Assembly: GCF_035762905.1 (NCBI RefSeq)
Contig: NZ_DASUCC010000109.1
Coordinates: forward strand, 68,883-132,882
DNA: 64,000 nt
Source of the DNA: DASYTH01 sp035762905
GTDB lineage: Bacteria; Actinomycetota; Actinomycetes; Mycobacteriales; Pseudonocardiaceae
Reading direction: 5' to 3'
Each line of letters begins with the position of its first letter. The stretch's first letter is position 1. Both the position numbers and the translations under genes were made by a program. This document shows, in pieces, positions 7,987 through 15,860 of the stretch. Below the pieces are notes generated by a model that had not been told where the DNA came from, did not search any database, and saw only the letters and a list, made by a program, of their open reading frames with translations.

Positions 7987-9356
7987 CCGGCAACCGCGGA
8001 CTCCGCCGCGCCGTCGCTGACCTCGGCGGTCGCCCGGCGCAACTGCAGCGCCCGGGCGGTCACGCCGAGGCGCTTGGCGGCCTGGACGAGGTTGCCGCCG
8101 GCCTCGGCCACCGCGATGGACACCGCGAGATCGGCGACGGTGGCCTTCAGCGCCCTCAGGTCGAGCCCGTCGTGCAGGGCGTCCCGCACGGAATCGGCCA
8201 GCCGCGCCGAGCTTCGCGTCGGGCTGCGCGGCTCGGGGTGCCGCGCGCCGTCCGGCACCGTACCCACTGTGATCAGCGGGCCGCCGACGTGCCGGATGGC
8301 GATCTGGGTGACCAGCTGACGCAGTTCGCGGACGTTGCCGGGATAGCTCCTGGTCAGCAGCAGGCGTTCGACCGCGGGGTCGAAGTCGGGCGCCTCCGCC
8401 CCGACGAGCTGGCTGAGAAAGTGCCGGGCCAGCAAGGGGATGTCGGCCACCCGCTCGGCGAGCGAGGGCAGCTGGACGGTCGCCGCCGAGAGCCGGTACA
8501 GCAGGTCGCGGCGGAACGCGCCGGACCGCTCCAGCGTGACCAGGTTCCGGTTGGTGGCGCAGACCAGCCGGAAGTCGGTCCGCTGCCAGCGTTGCGAACC
8601 GAGCGCCTTGAACGACTTCTCCTGCAGCACCCGGAGCAGCTCCGGTTGCAGCCGGGGTGGCAGCTCACCGATCTCGTCGAGGAACAGCACTCCGCCGTCC
8701 GCCTCGGCGAACGCGCCGCGCCGGGCGGTGTCGGCCCCGGTGAACGCGCCCCGCTCGTGTCCGAACAGCTCCGGCCCGGACAGCGTCTCGACGATCGTCG
8801 TGCAGTCGACGACGACGAACTTTCCCTTGTTTCGCTTGGTGTCCAGCCCGTGCACCAGCCGCGCGGCGAGTTCCTTTCCGGTCCCGCTTTCCCCGGTGAG
8901 CAGCACCGACGCGTCGGAGAAGCGGGCGATCTCCACCAGCCAGCGCAGCGCCGTCAGCCATGCCGAGCTGTGCCCGATCACGCGGCTGCTCACCGGTTCC
9001 GTGGTGGCCAGCCGGTCGACCTCGTGCCACCGGTACACCCTGGCCGCCACCGAGCGCATCGCCTCGATGCCGTCGTCACCCCACGCGAGTACATCGGCCG
9101 CGCCGGCATCCAGGAGTTCCCACGGATCGAGGTCCATCGGGCCGACCACGACCACCACGAGCTGCCGCCCCGCCGACAGCTTCGCGACCAGGTCAAGGCA
9201 TTCCCCGGCCCACCGGACGATCAATACCCCGGGCATGCCACCCCCCGGACTCGTCCCCACTTCGACGCCGGCATCGGTCAGCAGCCCGGTCGCCCGCCGC
9301 CCGAACCCGGGCTCGTTCGGCGCACACAGCCACACCGAGACCGCGCGTTGTCGCAT
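7983..9356 (-). CDS. Sigma-54-dependent transcriptional activator (bEBP)
   Basis: 457 aa from the ATG at 9356, which has GGGGGAGGG just upstream; the frame extends to 9638 without a better start. Residues 1-~115 form an alpha/beta region resembling a degenerate receiver domain. They are followed by an AAA+ sigma-54 interaction domain with Walker A GESGTGKE (155-162), the sigma-54-contacting loop GAFTGA (203-208), Walker B GGVLFLDE (221-228) and the arginine-finger region near FRRDLLYRL. The C-terminal ~40 residues (NLVQAAKRLGVTARALQL) are a Fis-type HTH. It hydrolyses ATP to open sigma-54 promoters, presumably the one at 6631-6647. The signal sensed by the N-terminal domain is unknown, and I see no sensor kinase nearby. 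Confidence 0.93.
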   Translation of the reverse strand: MRQRAVSVWLCAPNEPGFGRRATGLLTDAGVEVGTSPGGGMPGVLIVRWAGECLDLVAKLSAGRQLVVVVVGPMDLDPWELLDAGAADVLAWGDDGIEAMRSVAARVYRWHEVDRLATTEPVSSRVIGHSSAWLTALRWLVEIARFSDASVLLTGESGTGKELAARLVHGLDTKRNKGKFVVVDCTTIVETLSGPELFGHERGAFTGADTARRGAFAEADGGVLFLDEIGELPPRLQPELLRVLQEKSFKALGSQRWQRTDFRLVCATNRNLVTLERSGAFRRDLLYRLSAATVQLPSLAERVADIPLLARHFLSQLVGAEAPDFDPAVERLLLTRSYPGNVRELRQLVTQIAIRHVGGPLITVGTVPDGARHPEPRSPTRSSARLADSVRDALHDGLDLRALKATVADLAVSIAVAEAGGNLVQAAKRLGVTARALQLRRATAEVSDGAAESAVAG

Positions 9357-9760
9357 CGCGCCCTCCCCCGAGAGCGACCCGTATCTCCCCCGCAGACAGG
9401 GCCTCAGCGTTTGTATCGGTGCATCTGCTGGTTGTATTAGGCGGGGTAATTCGGGCACCACCGCCCGGCCGGAGAAAATGCCAGCTTCGTACGTTCCGGC
9501 CGCGTTCCCGCGCGGAAGCCCGCCGAACGGACGCAAATTGTGCCGCGCGAGCCCACCCCCCGACCGACGTGCGTCGCCGCCGGCGCCCCGGATCGGCGAC
9601 GTTGTCGCACCGGCTATCGCTTTCCGGACCCTGGTCAAAAGGATGACACTTCAGGGCGCCGGCAGCGGGATCATGGTGGCGAGCCTCCGCTGTTCGGCCT
9701 AGAAAGTGCGTCGGAATGGCCGGATAGTGATCATAACTGGACCTATGTAAAACTCTTACT
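9357..9760. other. Divergent intergenic region between the bEBP and PadR operons
   Basis: 404 bp without a supportable gene. It must hold the promoters for the leftward activator/rpoN pair and the rightward PadR operon. I see no -24/-12 element here, so the activator gene is probably read by a sigma-70-type holoenzyme. Near the PadR start there is an AT-richer stretch (around 9728-9760, including ATGTAAAACTCTTAC) that is a plausible PadR operator; this is a weak suggestion. Confidence 0.5.
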
Positions 9761-10105
9761 ATGGCTGTCGTCCGGATTACCGTCGCGGTGGCGAAAGTGC
9801 TTCGAGCCTTTCTGGAAGATCCTGCTCAGCCCCGGTACGGCTACGAGCTCATGCGGGTGACCGGTTTTCCCAGCGGGAAGTTGTATCCCATCCTGGCCAA
9901 GCTGCAAGCCGTCGGCTGGCTCGTCAGGGAGCGGGAGGACATCGACCCATCCATGGCCGGTCGCCCGGCCCGCCGCCTGTACCGGCTCAGCCCGGAAGGG
10001 ACACGTGCCGCTCGGGAGGAGCTGACCACGCTCAGTGCGGAGCTTCGCCCACCGATGCTTGCCGAACAGCCGCGCGTACTACGCACGGAGGGAGGACTGC
10101 CGTGA
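9761..10105 (+). CDS. PadR-family transcriptional regulator
   Basis: 114 aa winged-helix repressor of the short PadR type. The recognition region reads RYGYELMRVTGFPSGKLYPI, the PadR signature where the helix precedes LYPIL. The wing is rich in Arg around AGRPARRLYRLSPEGT, and a short C-terminal dimerisation helix follows. PadR proteins usually repress neighbouring genes and are released by small phenolic or drug-like ligands or by phosphorylation. The stop overlaps the GTG of the downstream TPR gene (GTGA), so it heads a three-gene operon and probably autoregulates. The ligand cannot be deduced. Confidence 0.9.
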   Translation: MAVVRITVAVAKVLRAFLEDPAQPRYGYELMRVTGFPSGKLYPILAKLQAVGWLVREREDIDPSMAGRPARRLYRLSPEGTRAAREELTTLSAELRPPMLAEQPRVLRTEGGLP

Positions 10106-11385
10106 ACACGGCCACCGCCCTGATCTGGCCCCTTCTCGCGGTCCTCGGGGCGTTTGTCTATCTCGCATTGAGTGCACTGGTCAGCGAAGAACTCCGGGCA
10201 CGGGTCAACAGGTTGCCGTTCGTGATCTTGAGATTGGCCGCCCGGCGGCTACCGCCGGAGTTGCGGTTCGAGATCCACGACGAGGAATGGTTGCCCGAAC
10301 TGTGCTATTTGATGGGGGACAGCCGGGTTGGCCCCATCACGCGGCTGTGCCGGGGCACGAACTTCGCCCTGTCCGTGTGGCTGCGGCGCGGCGGCGAACG
10401 CATGGCGCGCGAGTTGGAGGTCTGTTCCCCATCGTGGCCCGGTTTCACCGACTTGCGTGCGTTGCCGCGAACTCGGCGCAAGGAACTCGCAGCAGTGACC
10501 ACCCGGCTCTGCGAGGTGCTGCGTGTCCATGCCGCACCACCCGATCCTGACTGGGCAGCACGGCTCCTTCTCGTCACTGCTGCCGCCTGCGAGGCACACA
10601 TCGAGGACCGGAACGAGCGCGCCGCAGAAAGTCTGGCGCGAGCCGCCACTCGATTGACCGGTTGGCTGGACGCGGACCACCCGGCCGTCCTCGGTGTTCG
10701 CCGCGCCGCTGCGTACGCGCAGCTCCAGCTTGGCCGTGACGAGCTGGCCATGAGCCTGCTGAAAGCATTGAACGCGGCCGAGACACGCGTCTTCGGCCAG
10801 CACCACCCTGGCACGTTTCCGACCCTCCGGCTGCTGCACTGGGCGGCGGTGCACGCGGGCCGTGTTTCCGAGGCCGAAGCCGGATTCCGCGCCCTCGACG
10901 CGAGTTTCGCACGCCTACCGAGTCCCGATCCGGCGCTACGACTGCATGTCCGGTGCATGCTCTCCTGGACGCTCGGATGCCGGGGACGGCTGGCGGAGGC
11001 AGCGGATGGCTACGACGAGGTCATCGCCGAGCGGTCGCACCGGTTTGGCCCGGAGCACCCCGACACCCTGGACGCACGGCACTCCAAGGGGAAGATGTAC
11101 GTCCTCTTCGAAGACGGCGCGCGCGCCTACGCAATCCTGCGGCCACTGCTACGCGATCGCGGGCGTGTCCTAGGCCGGAACCACCCTGACACGTTGGAGA
11201 CCCGCAAGTACCTGGCCGTGGCCCGCGCGCTGATGCACCCGCACATGCGCATCCGCCGCACGACCGTCCGCGGACTTGGACGCATCCTGTGCTCGCAGAC
11301 CAAGGAACTCGGCTCCAACCATCCCAGCACGCGCGACACCCGGCACTGGCTCGACTCGTTCGCCGGACCTACGGAGAAGTCATGA
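10102..11385 (+). CDS. Membrane-anchored TPR-repeat protein
   Basis: 427 aa. An N-terminal hydrophobic helix (ALIWPLLAVLGAFVYLALSA) anchors the protein. From about residue 170 onward come tetratricopeptide-type repeats of the kinesin-light-chain/TPR_10 flavour, recognisable from recurring HP-x-T/V-L elements (ADHPAVLGVRRAAA, QHHPGTFPTLRLLHWA, PEHPDTLDARH, RNHPDTLETRKYLA). Such proteins are interaction scaffolds. The gene lies between PadR and a sugar-phosphate isomerase with 4-bp overlaps on both sides, so all three are co-translated. The partner is unknown. Confidence 0.78.
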   Translation: MNTATALIWPLLAVLGAFVYLALSALVSEELRARVNRLPFVILRLAARRLPPELRFEIHDEEWLPELCYLMGDSRVGPITRLCRGTNFALSVWLRRGGERMARELEVCSPSWPGFTDLRALPRTRRKELAAVTTRLCEVLRVHAAPPDPDWAARLLLVTAAACEAHIEDRNERAAESLARAATRLTGWLDADHPAVLGVRRAAAYAQLQLGRDELAMSLLKALNAAETRVFGQHHPGTFPTLRLLHWAAVHAGRVSEAEAGFRALDASFARLPSPDPALRLHVRCMLSWTLGCRGRLAEAADGYDEVIAERSHRFGPEHPDTLDARHSKGKMYVLFEDGARAYAILRPLLRDRGRVLGRNHPDTLETRKYLAVARALMHPHMRIRRTTVRGLGRILCSQTKELGSNHPSTRDTRHWLDSFAGPTEKS

Positions 11386-12308
11386 AACTCGGTCTGCTGA
11401 CGGCCTGCCTGCCCTGGCTGTCTCTGGAGGAGGTCGCCGCCTGGGCGTCCGGGGCCGGTTACCAAGCCTTGGAGATCGCCGCGTGGCCCACCGGCAGCAC
11501 GCACATTCACCATGCCGCCCACCTGGACGTCGAACACTTTTCCATTGACGACGCTCACCGTGTTCGGCAAACGCTGGGCGAGCACGGGCTTACCGCCACT
11601 GCGGTGACCTACTGCGACAACAACCTGCATTTCGACGACGACCAACGCGAGCGCATCCATCAGCACCTGCGCCGCTGCGTCGACGCCGCGGCCGCCCTGG
11701 ACATCCCCTTCGTCGACACCTTCATCGGCCGGGACATCACCCGGTCCGTTGCAGACAACCTCAAACTGGCCGAGCGCCAGCTGCGCCCACTGGTGGAGTA
11801 TGCCGCCGAGCGCGGAGTGCGCCTGTTGGCGGAGAACTGCCCGATGGAAGGGTGGCACCCCGACGGCTATCCCGGCAACCTCGCCTACTCACCCGAACTG
11901 TGGGACTGGATGACCGACCTCGGCTTCTTCCTGACCTACGACCCCTCACACCTGCCGTGGCTGGGCATCGACCCGATCGAGGCGCTCCACCACGCCCTGA
12001 ACCGGGGCATCGTCGCGCACGTACAAGCCAAGGATGTCGAGATCGACGAACGAGCCCGCACCCGCTACGGCGTGTTCGGCAAAACGGTGGGGCGCGCCTC
12101 GCCCACCGACGTCGGGTGGTGGCGTTACCGCGTCCCCGGCCGAGGCATGCTTGATTGGAACCGTCTCATCGACATCCTTTACAGCGCCGGGTACGACGGT
12201 GCGATCGCGGTTGAGCACGAAGACCCGATCTGGGGCGGCACCCAGTCGAAAACGAAGCAGGGGTTGGCAATCGCCCACCGCACGCTCCGTCCACTCCTCG
12301 GCGACTAA
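11382..12308 (+). CDS. Sugar phosphate isomerase/epimerase (TIM-barrel, AP-endonuclease-2 fold)
   Basis: 308 aa. The ATG is preceded by GGAGAAG and overlaps the stop of the TPR gene. The N-terminus MKLGLLTACLPWLSLEEVAA and later elements (NNLHFDDD, RLLAENCPME, FLTYDPSHLPWLGID, AIAVEHEDPIWGG) match the xylose-isomerase-like TIM-barrel superfamily. Its metal ligands are Glu, Asp, His and Glu, seen here as the Glu in AENC, the Asp/His in DPSHL and the C-terminal Glu in VEHED. Members isomerise or epimerise sugars or inositol derivatives. No sugar transporter is adjacent, so the substrate is open. Confidence 0.87.
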   Translation: MKLGLLTACLPWLSLEEVAAWASGAGYQALEIAAWPTGSTHIHHAAHLDVEHFSIDDAHRVRQTLGEHGLTATAVTYCDNNLHFDDDQRERIHQHLRRCVDAAAALDIPFVDTFIGRDITRSVADNLKLAERQLRPLVEYAAERGVRLLAENCPMEGWHPDGYPGNLAYSPELWDWMTDLGFFLTYDPSHLPWLGIDPIEALHHALNRGIVAHVQAKDVEIDERARTRYGVFGKTVGRASPTDVGWWRYRVPGRGMLDWNRLIDILYSAGYDGAIAVEHEDPIWGGTQSKTKQGLAIAHRTLRPLLGD

Positions 12309-13286
12309 CCGGAGACAGCCCATGGCTGAAGAGCTGTCGGTGGGCCGGGCGAGGTAGGTACTGGCGTCGGCGCGGGGCAGCGTGTTGTAGGTCTGCCGGA
12401 ATGGTTGTACAAGCGGTGCGGTTGCGTGAACCCGGAGGACGGTCGGCGGTGGGTCCGCCGCTGTCCCCGGTTGGCGCACCGGGTCACGGCGGTAGCCGTC
12501 AGCCGATCGCGTCCAGCTCGAGCTCGGAGGTGATCTCGTATCCGTCCTCGCCACCGAATGTAGCGGCCAAAGGCGGCGGCCGGTCTTATCGGATTGTTCA
12601 CCCACCGAGGTCCACGAAGCCTGTTACCCATACCTGACCGGTGTGCGGTTGGTCAGTTGTTCCGGTGCGGTCAAAGCCCCGCTTCCCCTTCCGATCCTCC
12701 GCGCCGGTACAGCCCGCAACGGCTTCACACTCGACTTCAACGGAAAGACCACGCCGGGCCGATCGGTCGTCCGGCAGAATGACGCGATGGTCACCACGTT
12801 CGTCCCTTGCCGAGCTCGGCCAGGACGGCGAGCTCACGACCACGGCCGACGAGCACGGTCTCCTGGCTCCGACAGCTGCTCGGTGACCGCGTCCGGCGGG
12901 AGGTTCCTTGGCTGCCGGCGGAGGGGTGTGGCCGTGGTCCTGGGCCGCGATCTGATGGATCAGGCTGTTCGGCGACGGCCCGGTGCGAGCGTTGGTCTCG
13001 TCAGGGTGGTTGACACCGGCGAAGCCGGTCGGCAGCGAGTCAGCGGCTTGTCCGGCCACTGACGCAGCGTCACAGCTTGACCCGGTCTGTACGACGCCAT
13101 CAGGCACGGGAGTGCCGGGCGCTGCTTGCATCAAAAATTCGTGTTCCGCGTGGCGGTACACGGCATTGCGATCAATACGGGTCCGGTGTTTCCTTGGCAG
13201 ACCGTGTACGTGGCCGGGATTCGAGGGAGGAACCGACGAGAGGTCCTGACACATTCTGCTGAAGGTTCTGGTACGGCTATTGGGGT
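12309..13286. other. Gene-poor region with decayed sequence
   Basis: Nearly 1 kb with no intact gene. Apart from the integrase N-terminal scrap at 12408-12500, I find only short frames with actinomycete-like composition but no recognisable domain. On the minus strand around 12800-12880 there is a short peptide resembling the start of an AAA/LuxR regulator (LVGRGRELAVLAEL), too short to call. The 3' part must contain the promoter of the StrR-like gene. Confidence 0.5.
12408..12500 (+). pseudogene. Tyrosine-integrase N-terminal fragment
   Basis: The + strand translates as YKRCGCVNPEDGRR and then RRCPRLAHR, the Cys-containing N-terminal signature of actinobacterial tyrosine integrases (usually YKRCGCRD...G...CP.L...HGSW). 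Nothing else of the gene follows. A closely similar fragment occurs at 50621-50700, so both are relics of related integrative elements. Confidence 0.6.
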
Positions 13287-14360
13287 ATGGCGACCGCGGA
13301 GTTGCCGGTGATCGTAATGGTTGGTGATGGTTACCGGGGGCGAAGCCCGAGGGGCCCGGTGAGTGACGGTATCGCCGGACATCGGGACGTTTCTGAAGGC
13401 AGTGATGAGCTGGTTCCGCTCGGCGACCTGTTGCCTGGCGATTCCCCGCGACTAGCGGGCGAGAATGCCGAGCACTGTCGCACTCTGGCGGCGTCCGATG
13501 CGGAACTTCCGCCGATCGTCGTGCATCGTGCATCGATGCGGGTGGTTGATGGTATGCACAGGTTGCGGGCGGCAGGACTTCGCGGCGAGAAGCGGATCGA
13601 GGTTCGGTTCTTCGACGGCACGAGCGAGGACGCCTTTGTGCTGGCGGTCCGGATGAACGTGGAACGGCATGGGCTGCCGTTGTCGCTCGCCGATCGCACG
13701 GCCGCCGCGGTGCGCATTCTGGATTCGCACCAGGAGTGGTCGGACCGGGCTATCGCGTCGGTCACTGGTCTGTCCCACAAGACCGTGGCGGCGATCCGGC
13801 GACGTTCAAGTGGGGAGAACTCCCAGTTGTCCATGCGGATCGGCCGGGACGGCCGAGTCCGCCCGGTCGATGTCGGAGATCGACGCCAGCGGGCCGGCGA
13901 GCTGATGTCGACCCAACCGGGCGCATCGCTGCGTGAGATCGCCAGGGCGGTGGGGATCTCCCCGGGAACCGCGCGGGACGTGCGGGACCGGCTGCACCGT
14001 GGTCTGGATCCGGTTTTGCCGACGCAGCATCGGATCGACGCGCCGGTGAACCGACGCTGGGAGCCGCCCGATTCGCCCGATGATGTCGGGGCGGACACCG
14101 TGGGCGATACCGCGATCATCAGCGCGCTTCGTGGAGATCCCGCACTGCGCTTCAGCGAGTCGGGCCGGGTGCTGCTGCGCTTGCTGGATGCCCTCACGAT
14201 TCGGCCGCGGCAGTGGGCCTGGCTGGTCGACGCCGTTCCGCCGCACTGTGCGGGAAAGGTTGTCGACGCCGCCCGCCGCTGTGCCAAGGCGTGGTTGGAC
14301 TTCGCCAACCGGATCGAAACCAGGTACGAGCCGAGGTGGACCGACACGCGCGGCGACTAG
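13287..14360 (+). CDS. StrR-like ParB-domain transcriptional regulator
   Basis: Up to 357 aa; the true start may be a little downstream of 13287, since conserved sequence begins near residue 35. A ParB/Srx-type domain (DSPRLAGENAEHCRTLA, ELPPIVVHRASMRVVDGMHR, EVRFFDGTSEDAFVLAV) is followed by an HTH (DRAIASVTGLSHKTVAAIRR) and a second HTH-like region (SLREIARAVGISPGTA). This arrangement is that of StrR, the pathway activator of streptomycin genes, and its relatives in other antibiotic clusters. No biosynthetic cluster surrounds it, so it is an orphan regulator or the relic of a lost cluster. A hairpin lies directly after the stop codon. Confidence 0.88.
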   Translation: MATAELPVIVMVGDGYRGRSPRGPVSDGIAGHRDVSEGSDELVPLGDLLPGDSPRLAGENAEHCRTLAASDAELPPIVVHRASMRVVDGMHRLRAAGLRGEKRIEVRFFDGTSEDAFVLAVRMNVERHGLPLSLADRTAAAVRILDSHQEWSDRAIASVTGLSHKTVAAIRRRSSGENSQLSMRIGRDGRVRPVDVGDRRQRAGELMSTQPGASLREIARAVGISPGTARDVRDRLHRGLDPVLPTQHRIDAPVNRRWEPPDSPDDVGADTVGDTAIISALRGDPALRFSESGRVLLRLLDALTIRPRQWAWLVDAVPPHCAGKVVDAARRCAKAWLDFANRIETRYEPRWTDTRGD

Positions 14361-14715
14361 GAACGGGCGTCCCCGCCCGTCTCGTGGAGACTGCGGGCCG
14401 CCTGAACGGTGTTGTGCAGCAACAGGGCGGTGGTGACCGGACCGACACCGCCCGGTACCGGGGTGATCGCGGTGAGGACATCAGCGGCGCGAGTGTGCGC
14501 GGCCAGATCCCTTGTCCGGGAGTGGCACACGGTCACGGTGGCGTTTCCCTGATCAGTAGCAGGGCGGTCGGTGTTCCCACAACGGCGGAGCGGCCCACCA
14601 TCACAACCCGGGCGCCGTCGAGCGTGACGTCATGGTGGTGTAGCAGCCCGATCACGGCCATTGCCGTTGCGGGAGCGAAGGCCCGCATCCCTGCGACGTC
14701 TTTCGTCGGTGCCGG
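14357..14715 (-). pseudogene. folD: Decayed folD (methylenetetrahydrofolate dehydrogenase/cyclohydrolase)
   Basis: Minus-strand pieces match FolD. One frame gives ATAMAVIGLLHHHDVTLDGA and RVVMVGRSAVVGTPTALLL, corresponding to the PCTP..G..L and VVGRSNIVGKP..LLL region. After a frameshift near 14535 another frame gives ATVTVCHSRTRDLAAHTRAA and PVPGGVGPVTTALLLHNTV to a stop at 14357-14359. The N-terminal catalytic half (YVxxK lysine region) and ~35 residues between the AHTRAAD and PVPGG parts are missing. It is dead on several counts; the functional folD must lie elsewhere. Confidence 0.8.
14363..14380 (+). terminator. Hairpin after the StrR-like gene
   Basis: A perfect 7-bp stem ACGGGCG/CGCCCGT with a TCCC loop lies 2 bp after the TAG of the StrR-like gene. 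There is no T-tract, as is common for actinobacterial terminators. It also falls inside the remnant folD 3' end. Confidence 0.5.
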
Positions 14716-14756
14716 GGCCAGTGTGTTGGACGGCCCAGGCGCGGAAGAATGGGCCG

Positions 14757-15605
14757 ATGCCAACCTTCGCCTCCTACGACGGCACCGTCCTGTGCTACCA
14801 CCGCAAGGGCGACGGCCCGCCGCTGGTCTGCGTGCCCGGCGGCCCCGGCCGGGCGTCGGCCTACCTCGAGGACCTGGGCGGCCTGTCCGCCCACCGGGAG
14901 CTGATCCTGCTGGACCACCGCGGCACCGGCGAGTCCGCCGTGCCGGCCGAGGCGGACAGCTACCGGGCCATCCGCCTGGTCGACGACGTCGAGGCCCTTC
15001 GCGTCCACCTCGGTCTGGACCGCCTCGACCTGCTCGGACACTCCGCCGGAGGCAACGTCGTCACGCTCTACGCCGCCCGCCACCCCGACCGGGTCGCGCG
15101 CCTGGTCCTGGTCGCGCCGGGCTGGCTGGCCACCGGTCTGGACTTCACCGACGCCGAGTGGCTCGCCGTGCTGCACAGCCGCGCGGACCAGCCGTGGTAC
15201 CCCGAGGCCTACGCCGCGATGATGCGCCGCGAAGCCGGCGAGGAAACCCCGGCGAACCGCGTGTCCTCCGCGCCGTTCTTCTTCTTCCGGTGGACCGCCG
15301 CGGCCCGGCACTTCGCCGAGTCGGAACAGGCGCAGGTCTCGCCCGAGGCGCGGGCCGGGTTCCGCGCGGACGGCGCCTTCGGCGACCCGGTCGGCACCCG
15401 CGCCGCACTGCGCCGGGTCGGCGCACCGGTGCTGCTGCTCGGCGGCGACATCGACCCGGCCCCCACACCGCGGCTGCTCCAGGAGTTCGCCGCCCTGTTC
15501 CCGGACGCCACCGTGGTGATCCAACCCCGAACCGGTCACATCCCCTGGATCGACGACGCGGACCTCTTCGTCGACACCGTCACCGCCTTCCTCGGCCCCG
15601 GGTGA
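14757..15605 (+). CDS. Alpha/beta hydrolase (proline-iminopeptidase-like)
   Basis: 282 aa from the ATG at 14757; the frame extends upstream but into the folD relic. It has the oxyanion region VCVPGGPGRASAYLEDLGG, the HRGTGES motif and the nucleophile elbow LLGHSAGGN (catalytic Ser). The later Asp lies near LLLGGDIDPAPTP and the His in PRTGHIPWID. The HGGPG-like PGGPG and HRGTGxS sequences are typical of prolyl aminopeptidase-like hydrolases (S33). No signal peptide. Single gene, apparently monocistronic; the real substrate is not evident. Confidence 0.88.
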   Translation: MPTFASYDGTVLCYHRKGDGPPLVCVPGGPGRASAYLEDLGGLSAHRELILLDHRGTGESAVPAEADSYRAIRLVDDVEALRVHLGLDRLDLLGHSAGGNVVTLYAARHPDRVARLVLVAPGWLATGLDFTDAEWLAVLHSRADQPWYPEAYAAMMRREAGEETPANRVSSAPFFFFRWTAAARHFAESEQAQVSPEARAGFRADGAFGDPVGTRAALRRVGAPVLLLGGDIDPAPTPRLLQEFAALFPDATVVIQPRTGHIPWIDDADLFVDTVTAFLGPG

Positions 15606-15860
15606 CGGCGGCGAGGGCGTCGACCTGGCCGGTAATCGGGGGCGCGGCCATTAACGGTTCCACTACCTGCCGGGTGCACAGCTGTGGCGGCCGAACCGAT
15701 ACCCTGGCGATCGATGCCGCCTACCTGCGTAACGTCTCCCTGGTACTGACCGGCGAGCCCGCGTGACGGCGCGCCTTGCGGATCAGACGCAACGGTAATG
15801 GGGAGCTACGAGTCTTACAGGTGACGGGGTCCTATCTGGGGCGTCGAGTTGGGGGTTGGG

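Noticed and set aside
8172..9440. Open frames on the + strand opposite the sigma-54 activator
   Set aside because: The minus strand encodes a complete AAA+ activator with all catalytic motifs; the + frames are shadows.
9357..9760. Second sigma-54 promoter for the activator gene itself
   Set aside because: No GG-N10-GC element with acceptable flanks could be found in this gap on the minus strand.
13287..14360. Antibiotic biosynthetic cluster around the StrR-like gene or the SARP at 38.4 kb
   Set aside because: No synthase, tailoring, resistance or transporter gene typical of such clusters is adjacent to either regulator.
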